Assembly (NCBI GenBank): GCA_019636695.1
Contig: JAHBXD010000006.1
Location: forward strand, 1 to 64,000
DNA: 64,000 nucleotides
Direction of reading: 5' to 3'
Source: Phycisphaeraceae bacterium
Lineage (GTDB): Bacteria; Planctomycetota; Phycisphaerae; Phycisphaerales; UBA1924
Positions 7,665-17,134 of this stretch are shown here, in pieces (position 1 is the stretch's first letter; every line of letters starts with the position of its first letter). Below the pieces are notes generated by a model. That model had not been told where the DNA came from and did no database searches. It worked only from the letters and a program-made list of their open reading frames with translations. Both the position numbers and the translations under genes were made by a program.

Positions 7665-9350
7665 ATGCCCAATCGCAATAACACGATCGCGTATTTTTCA
7701 ATGGAGATCGGCCTCGAGTCCTCGATCCCGACCTACTCGGGTGGGTTGGGCGTCCTCGCGGGAGACACGATTCGTGCTGCTGCGGATCTTGGGTTGCCCT
7801 TCGCCGCCGTGACACTGTTGTACCGCGAGGGATATTTTCGCCAGAAGATTGACGAGCGCGGACGTCAGATCGAGGAACCTGTTGCGTGGCGTCCGGAAGA
7901 ACGACTTGAGGAGATGCCTCAACGGGTGCATGTGCCGCTCGAAGGGCGGAACGTCTATGTCCGCTGCTTCAGGCTGATGGTCACCGGGCATGGCGGGGCG
8001 AAGGTACCGATCTATTTCCTTGATACCGATGTCGCGGAGAATGATCCGCGAGACCGGATGATCACGCACGCGCTGTATGCCGGAGACACCGATCATCGCA
8101 TTCGTCAGGAAGCGATTCTGGGCATCGGCGGGCGAAGAATGCTCCGCGCCGTGACGCATGATGTGACGTGCTTTCACATGAACGAAGGGCACGCGTTTCT
8201 CGTCATCATTGAACTGCTCAGTGAGTATCTGGCTCGGCATGATCAAATGCATGTGGATTCGGCGTGCGCGGCCTATGCTCGCGAACGATGCGTGTTTACG
8301 ACACATACGCCCATACCCGCGGGGCACGATCGGTTCAACATTCATCGTGTGCGCGACATCGTGGGGGATCACCCCGTTTTTCATCGTCCTGATCTGTACG
8401 GCGATGGAGAGACGCTCAATACGACGGTCTTGGCGCTTAATTTCACACGGTTTGCCAACGGCGTGGCGCGCAGACACGCCGAGGTTTCGCGCGAGATGTT
8501 TCCCGGCTACGCGATCGCGCCGATCACCAACGGCGTGCATGCATCAACGTGGGTCGGCCCTTCGTTTGCGGAGTTGTACGATCGGCACGTGCCGCAGTGG
8601 CGGCAGTGGAATAGCGATTTACGGCTGATTGCGGGCGTCAACGAGCAGGAGATCCTGGCCGCCCATGCAGGCGCCAAGCAGAGCCTGCTCGGATTCATCC
8701 GCGACCAGATGGGTGTGCGGCTCGATCCCGGCGTATTCACCGTGGCGTTTGCCCGCAGAGCTACCGCATACAAACGTCCTTCGATGATTTTGAGCGACCT
8801 GGCCAGGCTTCGCCATATCACGCGAACGGTTGGTCCCGTCCAGGTTATTTATGCGGGCAAGGCGCATCCGCATGACGGCCGCGGCAAGGAGATCATTGCC
8901 GAGATCGTCAGAGCTTCGCGCGAACTGCGTGGTGAAGTCGAGGTTGTCTTTGTGCCCAATTACGATATTGAACTGGCCAAACGCTATGTCGCCGGAGCAG
9001 ATTTGTGGCTGAACAACCCAGAACCGCCGCTCGAGGCCTCGGGCACAAGCGGCATGAAGGCCGCGCTCAACGGTGTGCCCAGCCTATCGACAATGGATGG
9101 ATGGTGGATCGAAGGGTGCGCTGAGGGCGTAACCGGCTGGGCGATCGAAGGCGAAGGTGAGGGCGAATCGCTTGCCCATGCGCATGCACAAAGCCTGTAT
9201 GACAAACTGCAGCATGTCATTCTGCCGCTGTACTACCGCGACCGCATCGGCTATGCCCGGGTGATGCGGCGTGCGGCAGCATTAAACGGGTCGTACTTCA
9301 CAACAGAGCGCATGGTTCGCGAATATGCCTTACGCGCGTATTTCCCCTGA
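7665..9350 (+). CDS. glgP: Alpha-glucan (glycogen) phosphorylase, short form
   Basis: A 561-residue enzyme of the shorter GlgP class (TIGR02094-like), which releases glucose 1-phosphate from glycogen or maltodextrin using pyridoxal phosphate. N-terminal IAYFSMEIGLESSIPTYSGGLG, the mid-protein TNGVHASTW and FARRATAYKRP, and the C-terminal EASGTSGMKAALNG phosphate/PLP-binding region are all present. The ATG at 7665 follows GGAGG with a seven-base spacer. The glycerate kinase gene follows after 51 bases on the same strand. Confidence 0.93.
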   Translation: MPNRNNTIAYFSMEIGLESSIPTYSGGLGVLAGDTIRAAADLGLPFAAVTLLYREGYFRQKIDERGRQIEEPVAWRPEERLEEMPQRVHVPLEGRNVYVRCFRLMVTGHGGAKVPIYFLDTDVAENDPRDRMITHALYAGDTDHRIRQEAILGIGGRRMLRAVTHDVTCFHMNEGHAFLVIIELLSEYLARHDQMHVDSACAAYARERCVFTTHTPIPAGHDRFNIHRVRDIVGDHPVFHRPDLYGDGETLNTTVLALNFTRFANGVARRHAEVSREMFPGYAIAPITNGVHASTWVGPSFAELYDRHVPQWRQWNSDLRLIAGVNEQEILAAHAGAKQSLLGFIRDQMGVRLDPGVFTVAFARRATAYKRPSMILSDLARLRHITRTVGPVQVIYAGKAHPHDGRGKEIIAEIVRASRELRGEVEVVFVPNYDIELAKRYVAGADLWLNNPEPPLEASGTSGMKAALNGVPSLSTMDGWWIEGCAEGVTGWAIEGEGEGESLAHAHAQSLYDKLQHVILPLYYRDRIGYARVMRRAAALNGSYFTTERMVREYALRAYFP

Positions 9351-9401
9351 TCAATAAGCACATCGATCACCCTCGGCCGGTGGACAGTTTCGAGGAGTAT
9401 C

Positions 9402-10703
9402 GTGTTCGGGTCAAGCCCACGTACTGTGATCGAATCGATGTTTCGAGCGGCGGTCGAATCTGCGCATCCCGCTCGGCTATTGCCGCGAGCCTGGCCGAAA
9501 CGCTCGCACCGCGCTCGCCTACTGCTGGCCTTGGGCAAGGCAGGTCCCGATATGGCCGCCGCGGCGTGCCGGATCGAGCACTTTCGCGATGCCTTGGTGC
9601 TCGGTCCGTCTGAGCGGCTGCACGCAGTGACGCTTCCGGATGACGTGAGAAGGATCGAAGTCGACCACCCGCTCCCGACCATGCGGAACGTTGAGGCGGC
9701 CAACCGTGTCGCGGCATTCGCGGGTTCGATTCCGTTTGAGGAATCACTGGTCGTCTGCCTCTCCGGCGGGGCATCGGCGCATCTTGCGTGGCCCGTCCCG
9801 GGAGTTTCGCTGCATGATCTTCGTACCATCAGCGATACGTTGCTGCGGGCAGGCGCCGATATCGCCGAACTGAACTGTGTTCGCAAGCATCTTGAGATGC
9901 TTAAGGGCGGCCGACTTGCGCAGAGATGCACGGCGGGTGATATCTGCGTGTTGACCCTCTCCGATGTCGAGGGCAATCGTCAGGATGTCATCGCTTCAGG
10001 ACCGTTCTCACCCGATAGCACCACATTCGCGCATGCATTGCACATTCTGGAACGATACGATGCCCTGTTATGTGCTCCAGATGCGACGCGGCACCTTCAG
10101 TCCGGCGTTGAAGGGAGGCACGCCGATACCCCCAAACCAGGAGACGCTGCCTTCGCCAACGTCCGGACGATGATCGTCGGCTCGAACTCGACCGCCCGCA
10201 TCGCTGCCGAGGAACGAGCGCAGTTGCACGGGCTTGATCTCGCCGAGTCTCCGCTCCCGGCGTTTCTTACCGGCCAAGCCCGGGATATCGCCGGTGCGTT
10301 CGTGATCGATGCGGTGCGATTGGCTGCCGAAGCAAGAGCCCGCGGCAGGTCGTGCGTACTGGTTCGGGGGGGCGAGGCCACGGTGCACGTCGGTGCGGCC
10401 AGAGGCCGAGGTGGCCGGTGTCAGGAATTGGCACTCGCCGCGGCGACCCTGCTCGACGGTCGAAAGGGAATCACAATCGGTGCTTTGGCGACCGATGGGG
10501 TCGATGGCCCCACGTCGGCGGCAGGGGCCATCGTCGATGGGCGCACGCTCTCGCGAGCGGGAGATCTCGGGGTCGATCCGCTTCGTGCCCTTGTCGAGCA
10601 CGATAGCGCTACATTTTTTGAGTGTGTTGGGGGACAGGTGTATACCGGACCGACCGGCACCAACGTCAACGACCTGATCGTGGCAGTGATCGCTCACGAC
10701 TGA
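9402..10703 (+). CDS. Glycerate 2-kinase, MOFRL family
   Basis: The 433-residue protein has the DUF4147 N-terminal domain (LALGKAGPDMA, CLSGGASAHL, VRKHLEMLKGGRLA, SDVEGN) and the C-terminal MOFRL domain (LVRGGEATVHV, GRGGRCQELALAAA, GALATDGVDGPT). Such enzymes phosphorylate D-glycerate to 2-phosphoglycerate, feeding lower glycolysis in serine, glyoxylate or hydroxypyruvate metabolism. The start is a GTG with GAGGAG just upstream. It follows the glucan phosphorylase and precedes an FAD oxidase by 25 bases, so the three may be cotranscribed. Confidence 0.9.
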   Translation: MFGSSPRTVIESMFRAAVESAHPARLLPRAWPKRSHRARLLLALGKAGPDMAAAACRIEHFRDALVLGPSERLHAVTLPDDVRRIEVDHPLPTMRNVEAANRVAAFAGSIPFEESLVVCLSGGASAHLAWPVPGVSLHDLRTISDTLLRAGADIAELNCVRKHLEMLKGGRLAQRCTAGDICVLTLSDVEGNRQDVIASGPFSPDSTTFAHALHILERYDALLCAPDATRHLQSGVEGRHADTPKPGDAAFANVRTMIVGSNSTARIAAEERAQLHGLDLAESPLPAFLTGQARDIAGAFVIDAVRLAAEARARGRSCVLVRGGEATVHVGAARGRGGRCQELALAAATLLDGRKGITIGALATDGVDGPTSAAGAIVDGRTLSRAGDLGVDPLRALVEHDSATFFECVGGQVYTGPTGTNVNDLIVAVIAHD

Positions 10704-10728
10704 CCGAAGCGAGCGGAAGGATCGGGGC

Positions 10729-11907
10729 ATGACCGTTTCACTCTGGCGACGAATCGACCGCCGTCCGCGTGTGCAGACTGACGTGATCGTCATCGGAGGC
10801 GGCATCTGCGGTCTCTCTGCGGGTATCGAACTGCGTTCTCGCGGCGTCGGGTTTCTAGTGCTTGAGCGAGGCGCCGTCGGCAGCGGCGCCAGCACGCGCA
10901 ACGCGGGCTTTTTGATGCGTGGCGCCGCCGAGAACTACTCCCTCGCCATTCGTGATTATGGAAGAACCCTCGCGCGGACTGTCTGGCGATGGACCGAAGA
11001 GAATCTCGCGTTGCTTCGGCGTGATGGTGTCGAGCAGCTTCCCTCGTTTGCCCCAAGGGCGAGTTGTCTGCTTGCCTTGGAACCGGAAGAACATGCCGAG
11101 TTGCAGCAATCGATCGGGCAGATGCGGGAAGATGGGTTCGATGTCGACTGGATCGACCGAGGCGATGATGTGGTATGGCGGAATGCCCGACCACTCGGCG
11201 GCCTGATCAATCCGCACGATGCCGTTGTCAATCCGGCCGAACTCATCGCCATGCTCGCTTCGAGACTGAGGGGGAATATCCGAGAACAGCAGGAAGTTTT
11301 TGAAATCACCCCCACGGATGAAGGTGTTCGCGTCGGCGTCGCGGATGCGGTGTATGTCGCGCCTCGCGTTCTTCTCTGCACCAATGCCTATACGGCGTCG
11401 CTGGTGCCCCAGCTCGCGGGTGCGGTGACGCCGCGTCGCGGACAGATGCTTGCCGTGCACGCTCCGGGTGTAAGCCTGCCCTTCGCGTATTACGCCAATC
11501 GTGGCTCAGAGTACTTCCGACAGGCTGGCCACGAAACCATCGTGGTCGGAGGGTGCCGGACCTATCACGCCGATGTCGAAATCGGCACAGAGGATGTCAC
11601 GACGCCTCTTATCCAGACGGCCTTGGAGCGGTTTGCCGCAGCAATTCTCGGGGCCAACCACCGCATTCTTGCGCGATGGGCAGGAGCCATGGGGTTCTCG
11701 CCCGATGGCCTGCCGTTGATCGGACCGATCCAGGGGTTGCCCGGCGCATATTTCTGCGGCGGGTTTACCGGCCACGGAATGTCCATGGCGCGAAGGTCGG
11801 CCGCCGCGGCGGTAGCAGAAATGCTCGACGGCGGGACCACGCCCTTCCCGCTTACACGCCTTGATGATGGGCCGATCGATCCCCGCTCGATCGCATCACC
11901 GGCGTAG
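10729..11907 (+). CDS. FAD-dependent oxidoreductase, DAO/glycine-oxidase type
   Basis: A 392-residue flavoprotein with the N-terminal dinucleotide fold VIVIGGGICGLSAG...VLERG, the SGASTRNAGFL phrase common in DadA, PuuB and related oxidases, and the C-terminal FAD-closing segment WAGAMGFSPDGLPLIG...GGFTGHGMS. Members oxidise amines or amino acids such as gamma-glutamylputrescine, sarcosine or D-amino acids. Nothing nearby fixes the substrate. The ATG follows GGAAGGA by eight bases. Its end overlaps the convergent lipoprotein gene by 12 bases. Confidence 0.85.
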   Translation: MTVSLWRRIDRRPRVQTDVIVIGGGICGLSAGIELRSRGVGFLVLERGAVGSGASTRNAGFLMRGAAENYSLAIRDYGRTLARTVWRWTEENLALLRRDGVEQLPSFAPRASCLLALEPEEHAELQQSIGQMREDGFDVDWIDRGDDVVWRNARPLGGLINPHDAVVNPAELIAMLASRLRGNIREQQEVFEITPTDEGVRVGVADAVYVAPRVLLCTNAYTASLVPQLAGAVTPRRGQMLAVHAPGVSLPFAYYANRGSEYFRQAGHETIVVGGCRTYHADVEIGTEDVTTPLIQTALERFAAAILGANHRILARWAGAMGFSPDGLPLIGPIQGLPGAYFCGGFTGHGMSMARRSAAAAVAEMLDGGTTPFPLTRLDDGPIDPRSIASPA

Positions 11908-12921
11908 AGCGCGTAACCGCGCTTCGAATCGCAGGTCATCGACGGTCATCCCATCGCGCTCAAGACCACGAAGATTGATCGCAACGCTTTCGCCGTCTGC
12001 GAGTTGTTCGATCGCACGCTCACGATCGAACGTCATGTGCATGTGCACGATCTCTCCGGGCGGGAACCGCACCTTGCCCGGCCTGTTGCGGCGGTTTGCT
12101 GTCGGCACATCAAGAACCCAGACATCAAGATTCGCGGAAGGAAGCCCCTCGTTCGGCCAGGGTTCGCAGCCGATCCGGAATCCATAGCGAGCCTGGAGCA
12201 ATTCGACGGCCTGCCAATCGATCGAGCCGATGGGCGCCCCCGCGCTCGAGTCGATGACAATCCGACGTATGCCCGCCTGATGCAGATCACGCCCGTATTC
12301 ATCGACCTGTTCGAGCGTAATCTCAGGATTCAGCCGTATGGAACCGGTATAAATCACCGGCGGCTCGCCGAAGACGCTCGTATGAAGGTCAACCGCTCGG
12401 CGAAACTGGTTCAGATCGGCCATCAGCGCAAGTTCCGGAATCTGGCGGATCTCGGCCAGCATCGTGAACTTCATCGGCTTCCCTCTGACCTTGGGGTTGC
12501 CGTGAGGATGACTCCACAACGAACCATCAGGCCGCATCCGGCGGAGCAAGTCCAGCCGCTCTTGCAGCACGCCGAAGTGTCCCTTCTCGACCGTGGGCTT
12601 CGAAAATCCGCGCCGCGCATGATCGTCATACGGAGCCCACGAAATCCAGTCATAGACTCGGCCGATGGTGACTTTATTCGGTTCCGGTCGTCGGTCGTCA
12701 CCCGGCATGCCTGGTCCACCGGCTCCGCCTTTCGAACCGTTATCCGAACCCAGGATTCGGGGTGAAGGCTCGCCAGTTCGTCCTGCCGGCGGCATTTCGC
12801 CCGAGTTCGGCCACGAGTTGCATCCCCCCAGAAGCACTGCCGCAAGCACAGCCAGACACACGCCGACGCGATGGCGAACAGAGATCAATCGCCAGAAAGG
12901 GGAAATCAGCATCGGCCGCAT
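11896..12921 (-). CDS. Lipoprotein of unknown function
   Basis: The N terminus is a lipoprotein signal, hydrophobic VCLAVLAAVLLGGC with the lipobox cysteine, then a Ser/Gly/Pro-rich linker of about 50 residues. The remaining 250 residues alternate strands and helices (IRRIVIDSSAG, YGFRIGCEPWP, LDVWVLDVP, ESVAINLRGL) in a way that would suit a TIM barrel such as a glycoside-hydrolase or polysaccharide-deacetylase-like fold; this is a guess from pattern only. Start at 12921 or 12912; both give the same signal peptide. It lies 180 bases downstream of thiC on the same strand, with no terminator seen in between. Confidence 0.65.
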   Translation of the reverse strand: MRPMLISPFWRLISVRHRVGVCLAVLAAVLLGGCNSWPNSGEMPPAGRTGEPSPRILGSDNGSKGGAGGPGMPGDDRRPEPNKVTIGRVYDWISWAPYDDHARRGFSKPTVEKGHFGVLQERLDLLRRMRPDGSLWSHPHGNPKVRGKPMKFTMLAEIRQIPELALMADLNQFRRAVDLHTSVFGEPPVIYTGSIRLNPEITLEQVDEYGRDLHQAGIRRIVIDSSAGAPIGSIDWQAVELLQARYGFRIGCEPWPNEGLPSANLDVWVLDVPTANRRNRPGKVRFPPGEIVHMHMTFDRERAIEQLADGESVAINLRGLERDGMTVDDLRFEARLRALRR

Positions 12922-13100
12922 CCTTATCCCGCGTGACGAGCATCGCCGGTCGCGCCTCGTCGGGTCAGACATCGTCAAAACTGTATTCCCCCGGCACCCT
13001 TCCGGAAGCGACCGGCATGCAGGCTCACCGTGCGCTCTTCCATTGCCGTCTTGCAACGGGCAGAAACATCATCGGCGTGCTCGTCAGCTCTGCGGCACGC

Positions 13101-15119
13101 TCAGACGACCCTGCCTTCATCTTTCCCGATCCCGAGCGCGGGCCGCACATCCAGCGGAACGAGCACTTCGCCTCCTGCTTTTTCAGCTTGCAACCTTCGA
13201 GCCGTCTCCGGGTCAACAAAGTCGGAATGGCACGAGAGTTTGCTTGCCGACTCCGTTCGCTTCATATCCGCTTCATCAGTTTCTACATCCTTGAGCATGG
13301 TGCGCTTAGTCTTATTCGCCAGTCGATGAATCTCATCAGGGCTGAGCACACCGCGCTTAGCCAGAATCTCCTGCTGCTCCGGCGTCAGTGCCGGGCTTTT
13401 TTTCGGTGCGCCTGGTCTGGATCCATCCGCCCCCCCCATCCGCTCAAAACCTTCCGCCTTGCCGCTGGCGAACTCTTGAATCTCTTTGCTGATGCGCACG
13501 CTGCACCAGTCGTGCCCGCACATGGCGCAGAAATCCGTATCCACATCCAGATCCTCATCGTGATACGCCCGTGCAGTGTCCGGATCAAAACTCAGTTCGA
13601 AGTGTTTCTCCCAATTGAGCGCTGCGCGAGCCTTGGTCAGTTCATCGTCCTGGTCTCTCGCTCCGGGAATCCCAAGCGCCACGTCCGCGGCGTGTGCGGC
13701 GATTTTGTACGCGATGCACCCCTGCTTCACGTCGTCGCGCTTGGGAAGGCCCAGATGCTCTTTCGGCGTCACATAACACAGCATCGCCGCGCCGTGATAC
13801 GCCATCGCGGTTGCCCCGATGCAACTGGTGATATGGTCATATCCGGGAAACATGTCCGTCACCAGCGGTCCAAGGACGTAAAACGGCGCCCCGTGACAAA
13901 TCGCCCGTTGAATCTTCGCGTTCCACTCGATCTGGTCAAAGGGCACGTGCCCAGGCCCTTCAATCATGACCTGCACGCCATGTCGCCACGCGCGCTCGGT
14001 CAGCTCTCCGAGCGTCTCCAGCTCCGCGATCTGGGCGGCATCCGTCGCATCGGCCAGCCCTCCCGGACGCAGGCCGTCACCGATACTGAAAGTCACGTCA
14101 TACCGGCGAAGGATCGCGCAAATATCGTCCCACCGCTCATACATGATGTTCTCGCGGTTATGCACCAGCATCCACTTCGCGAGCAGGCTACCCCCCCGGC
14201 TCACAATCCCGATCAGCCGGTTCTTCACATACTTCAGATGCCCCTTGCGCACTCCGGCATGAATGGTGAAGTAATCCACGCCCTGCTGCGCCTGGTGGTG
14301 CAGGCTCGCTTCGATCACCTCCCACGTCAGATCTTCGATCTTCCGCCCGATGATCATCGAATAGATCGGCACCGTCCCGATCGGTACGGTCGAATGGCGG
14401 CAGAACGCCTCGCGGCAGGCGTCGATATCTCCGCCCGTCGAAAGGTCCATCACCGTGTCCGCGCCCCAGCGTACTGCCCAGTCCAGCTTCTCCAGTTCTT
14501 CATCAGTTCCGCTCGAAACCGGCGAGGCGCCCATATTCGCGTTGATTTTCGTCCTGCTCGCGCGCCCGATGCACATCGGGTCTAGCCGGTGTTTCAGGTG
14601 ATTGATGTTCGCCGGGATCACCATTCGCCCCGCGGCGACCTCATCCCGCACGGCCTCCGCCCCGTGCCCGGGGAAGAGAACGTCAAAATGAGGTTCTCGC
14701 TCGGCGACCCTTCGCATCTGGGGCGTTACGATCCCCAGCCTGGCGAATTCCAGCTGCGTCACCGGATGAAACCCCGGAGGCGGCGTCACCTTCCGCGTCA
14801 CGCCGCGGCAGTCGGTAAACGTCACGCTCTCGCACGCCATGCAGGGGGAGGAAACAGGGCTACCGGTTGGTCGGGCAGCCGACCCGCCTGCCACCCCGAT
14901 CTCTTCCACATCCCAGTCCTCAGGCATGAAGTCCCAGGCGGTCTTCTCGCTTGGCGCGGGCATGCCGGGTGTATCGGGGCTGGCGAACATCCGCGGCCCG
15001 CCCACGTCGGGTGCTAGGGCGAATGAGCCTGGCGTCGTGACTCCGGCGCTGTTGCCGGGGTTACGAGCGCCATGCAGCGGCACAAGGAAACGAGCAAGCG
15101 GAGATCCATTCGTCGTCAT
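13101..15119 (-). CDS. thiC: Phosphomethylpyrimidine synthase ThiC
   Basis: This radical-SAM enzyme rearranges 5-aminoimidazole ribotide to hydroxymethylpyrimidine phosphate for thiamine synthesis. Family phrases run throughout: [63 protein letters not shown], and the C-terminal cluster motif [12 protein letters not shown] that binds the [4Fe-4S]. The 672-residue length suits ThiC with its N-terminal domain, and about 100 residues follow the cluster motif. The start at 15119 is chosen because GGAG lies seven bases upstream; the frame extends to 15227. It is 46 bases downstream of a DinB-family gene and shares its TPP riboswitch. Confidence 0.96.
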   Translation of the reverse strand: MTTNGSPLARFLVPLHGARNPGNSAGVTTPGSFALAPDVGGPRMFASPDTPGMPAPSEKTAWDFMPEDWDVEEIGVAGGSAARPTGSPVSSPCMACESVTFTDCRGVTRKVTPPPGFHPVTQLEFARLGIVTPQMRRVAEREPHFDVLFPGHGAEAVRDEVAAGRMVIPANINHLKHRLDPMCIGRASRTKINANMGASPVSSGTDEELEKLDWAVRWGADTVMDLSTGGDIDACREAFCRHSTVPIGTVPIYSMIIGRKIEDLTWEVIEASLHHQAQQGVDYFTIHAGVRKGHLKYVKNRLIGIVSRGGSLLAKWMLVHNRENIMYERWDDICAILRRYDVTFSIGDGLRPGGLADATDAAQIAELETLGELTERAWRHGVQVMIEGPGHVPFDQIEWNAKIQRAICHGAPFYVLGPLVTDMFPGYDHITSCIGATAMAYHGAAMLCYVTPKEHLGLPKRDDVKQGCIAYKIAAHAADVALGIPGARDQDDELTKARAALNWEKHFELSFDPDTARAYHDEDLDVDTDFCAMCGHDWCSVRISKEIQEFASGKAEGFERMGGADGSRPGAPKKSPALTPEQQEILAKRGVLSPDEIHRLANKTKRTMLKDVETDEADMKRTESASKLSCHSDFVDPETARRLQAEKAGGEVLVPLDVRPALGIGKDEGRVV

Positions 15120-15165
15120 CTTCAAGCTCCGGGCGTCAGACGCCGGTGAGGCTGACATCCTGATT

Positions 15166-15732
15166 TCAAGGCATCGGCACAGGCGTGAAGCCGGTGTTCC
15201 GCGCGACTTCCATTGCAATCCATTCACTTACATCTGTGTCCGGTATCGCATCACTTACGCCCGGTACTTTCAGATGCCTGAGCATGTTCATGCACTGGGA
15301 CCGGTGATAGTTCCCATGAGACAACACATGCACGATCGCCCCGCTCCGCGTCATCCGATACACCGTTGGTCCGGCCGACCGCGGCAGCGTGATCTCGATC
15401 ACGCCATCCATCCCCAGCCGACGCGATTCGGTGATGACATCCCGCAGTTCGCTGCTCGCGTTCTCCAGCAGACGCATCAATCCGTGAGGCGAATGCCCGC
15501 CCTCGATCTTCTCGATCGACGGCCGCACTTCGCGCTGCAGAATCCTGTCCGCCCAGCGAAACATGGCGCCCACGATGTGCCCGATCGTGTCGTGCAACGA
15601 CCCCGGGCCGATCTCAAATCGCTGATGCCACTGCGCGGTGGTCACTTTCGCGCACAGATCCAGCACTACCCCCGTTGCCCAGTGGTTGTGCTCCAGAAGA
15701 ATGTGATAAGGATCGTGCGAATGCTCCGCCAT
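15166..15732 (-). CDS. DinB/YfiT-family protein, first gene of the thiC operon
   Basis: A 188-residue four-helix-bundle protein of the DinB superfamily. Likely metal ligands are in HNHW near the N terminus, in [18 protein letters not shown], and in the C-terminal [11 protein letters not shown]. Members are metal-dependent, often thiol-linked transferases or isomerases (for example bacillithiol or mycothiol enzymes), but most are uncharacterised. The gene starts directly behind a TPP riboswitch whose 3' strand contains its own Shine-Dalgarno (GGAGGGA, then AAGCG, ATG), and thiC follows. A function linked to thiamine is inferred from this context only. Confidence 0.85.
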   Translation of the reverse strand: MAEHSHDPYHILLEHNHWATGVVLDLCAKVTTAQWHQRFEIGPGSLHDTIGHIVGAMFRWADRILQREVRPSIEKIEGGHSPHGLMRLLENASSELRDVITESRRLGMDGVIEITLPRSAGPTVYRMTRSGAIVHVLSHGNYHRSQCMNMLRHLKVPGVSDAIPDTDVSEWIAMEVARNTGFTPVPMP

Positions 15733-15735
15733 CGC

Positions 15736-15810
15736 TTTCCCTCCGCCGGTCCGAACCGGATCAGGTTCAACGGGTGCTTCTCAGCGGTGGGCAGTTCCGG
15801 CACCCGGCCG
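15736..15810 (-). promoter_or_regulatory. TPP (THI-box) riboswitch
   Basis: Read on the minus strand the sequence holds the conserved core in order: CCGGGTGCC, CTGAGA, GCACCC, GAACCTGATCCGG, then ACCGGCGGAGGGA. GGGTGC and GCACCC pair as the second stem. The final GGAGGGA is also the Shine-Dalgarno of the following DinB-family gene, so thiamine pyrophosphate binding should hide it and block translation. The first stem is less obvious, because the strand that should pair with GGAGGGA is not clear in the expected place; upstream sequence to about 15835 may be part of it. Confidence 0.9.
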
Positions 15811-15841
15811 AGCCTGCCCGTCGCGCCCCGAGCGTGCCTCC

Positions 15842-15847
15842 AGTATA
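15842..15847 (-). promoter_or_regulatory. Probable -10 element for the riboswitch transcript
   Basis: TATACT on the minus strand lies just upstream of the riboswitch, spaced so that transcription would begin near 15835 and include the whole THI box. No good -35 hexamer is visible. Confidence 0.45.
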
Positions 15848-15947
15848 GCGATCATCTCCCCGCGCATTAGTGATCTTTCCAATACCAGAACTCCATGCCG
15901 ACCGCCTGCCGGAGAAGCTACCCTTGCCCCTCGTTCAGGAGCCAGCG

Positions 15948-17042
15948 ATGTTTCTCATCCGCCAAGCAAGACCGGGCGATCTGGACGACCTCCATTCGCT
16001 CGCGAAACAGACGTACTTCATCAATCTTCCCCCCGAACGCGAGATCATCGCGAGCAAGATCGATCAGTCTCTCGCATCGTTCCGCGCACTCGCCTCGGGC
16101 AAAGCCACACGGCCGACTCGCCGCTCGCAAGCATCATCCGGGGCCGCGGGCATTCAGGCGCTCACCGGAGAGTCCGATCTTTTCCTCTTCGTCCTCGAGG
16201 ATACCGAGAGCAGCGGCGTCATCGGGACATCGCAGATCATCGCCCGGATGGGTGGCCCAGACCATCCGCGCGTCAGCCTCCTCCTCGGGCAGAGCAGTCG
16301 GCGCTCCGAAAGCCTGAAACTCGAATGGAAGCATCAAGTCGCCACGCTCGCCACCGATCAACGCGGCCCGACCGAAATCGGCGGATTGATCCTGAATCAT
16401 GCCTTTCGTGGTCACAGGCAAAGGCTCGGTCGATTGCTCAGTTTCGTCCGATTCCACTTCATCGGTCTGAACCGGCGGCGGTTTGCCGATCAGATCATCG
16501 CCGAAATGCTCGGCGCAATCGACCACAACGGCTACAGCCCCTTCTTCGAGAAATTCACCCGGCACTTCATTCCGAGGGCATTCTCCGAGGTCTACCGATT
16601 CAGCCAGACCAGCAAGGAATTCGTCACCGGCCTCATGCCCGAGTATCCCCTCGACCTCACCATCATGGATCCTGAAGTCGCCAACGCCGCCGGGGCCGTG
16701 AGCGCAGCCACCCTCCCCGCCCGACGAATGCTCGAGAGGCTCGGGTTCGTCTACGAAGGCCACATCGACCCACTCGACGGGGGGCCGCATCTCGAAGTGC
16801 GCACCGATGAGGTCACGCTCGTCAGGGCGACCCGCTCGCTCGCCTCGCTCGATGTCGCACCTGCCGCCGAACTCAGGAAGGCCGTCGAAGTCATCGTGAG
16901 CACCCTCGACCAGACCGGTGACTTCCGGGCGATCCAAACCCGGGCGCTCGTTCGCGGCAGTCGAGCACGCCTGAAGCGAGCCGATCAAGTGCGTTTGCAC
17001 GAAGATTGGGTCAGCGCGGGGGCAACCGTCCTTGATAGGTGA
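15948..17042 (+). CDS. Arginine N-succinyltransferase family protein (AstA-like)
   Basis: A 364-residue acyltransferase. The start MFLIRQARPGDLDDLHSLA is the GNAT-like beginning of AstA; GVIGTSQIIARMG, EIGGLILNHAFRG, IAEMLG, NGYSPFFEKFTRHF, FVTGLMPEYP and the C-terminal ARRMLERLGFVYEG all match the family, which transfers succinyl from succinyl-CoA to arginine in the first step of the AST degradation pathway. No astB-E genes are nearby, so the role could differ. AGGAG precedes the ATG by six bases. A low-complexity insert (residues about 45-65) breaks the N-terminal domain. Confidence 0.85.
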   Translation: MFLIRQARPGDLDDLHSLAKQTYFINLPPEREIIASKIDQSLASFRALASGKATRPTRRSQASSGAAGIQALTGESDLFLFVLEDTESSGVIGTSQIIARMGGPDHPRVSLLLGQSSRRSESLKLEWKHQVATLATDQRGPTEIGGLILNHAFRGHRQRLGRLLSFVRFHFIGLNRRRFADQIIAEMLGAIDHNGYSPFFEKFTRHFIPRAFSEVYRFSQTSKEFVTGLMPEYPLDLTIMDPEVANAAGAVSAATLPARRMLERLGFVYEGHIDPLDGGPHLEVRTDEVTLVRATRSLASLDVAPAAELRKAVEVIVSTLDQTGDFRAIQTRALVRGSRARLKRADQVRLHEDWVSAGATVLDR

Positions 17043-17077
17043 ATCGATCCGGGCGTGGTAAGCTTGCGAATCGGTCA

Positions 17078-17118
17078 TTGTCCGGACGCGAGACGTCGGA
17101 CAAGGGGGCGAATCCCCT
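17078..17118 (+). other. Two adjacent RNA hairpins before the sigma-factor gene
   Basis: TTGTCC-g-GACG pairs with CGTC-GGACAA (10 base pairs, one bulged G, loop CGAGA; 17078-17103). AGGGG at 17103-17107 then pairs with CCCCT at 17114-17118. There is no T run, so it is not a classical terminator of the preceding gene. It could be a leader structure of the sigma-factor mRNA; the region is also open in frame with that gene if a start near 17039 is used. Confidence 0.4.
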
Positions 17119-17134
17119 CGCTTGCCCGACACCC

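Noticed and set aside
12762-14585. Plus-strand open frame of 607 codons across thiC
   Set aside because: Antisense shadow of ThiC, whose motifs are complete on the other strand.
17040-17134. tRNA-like 3' end (GGGGGCGAATCCCCT followed by TTGCCCGAC)
   Set aside because: The loop is six bases rather than seven, no acceptor stem or anticodon arm can be drawn, and the sequence is explained by two simple hairpins.
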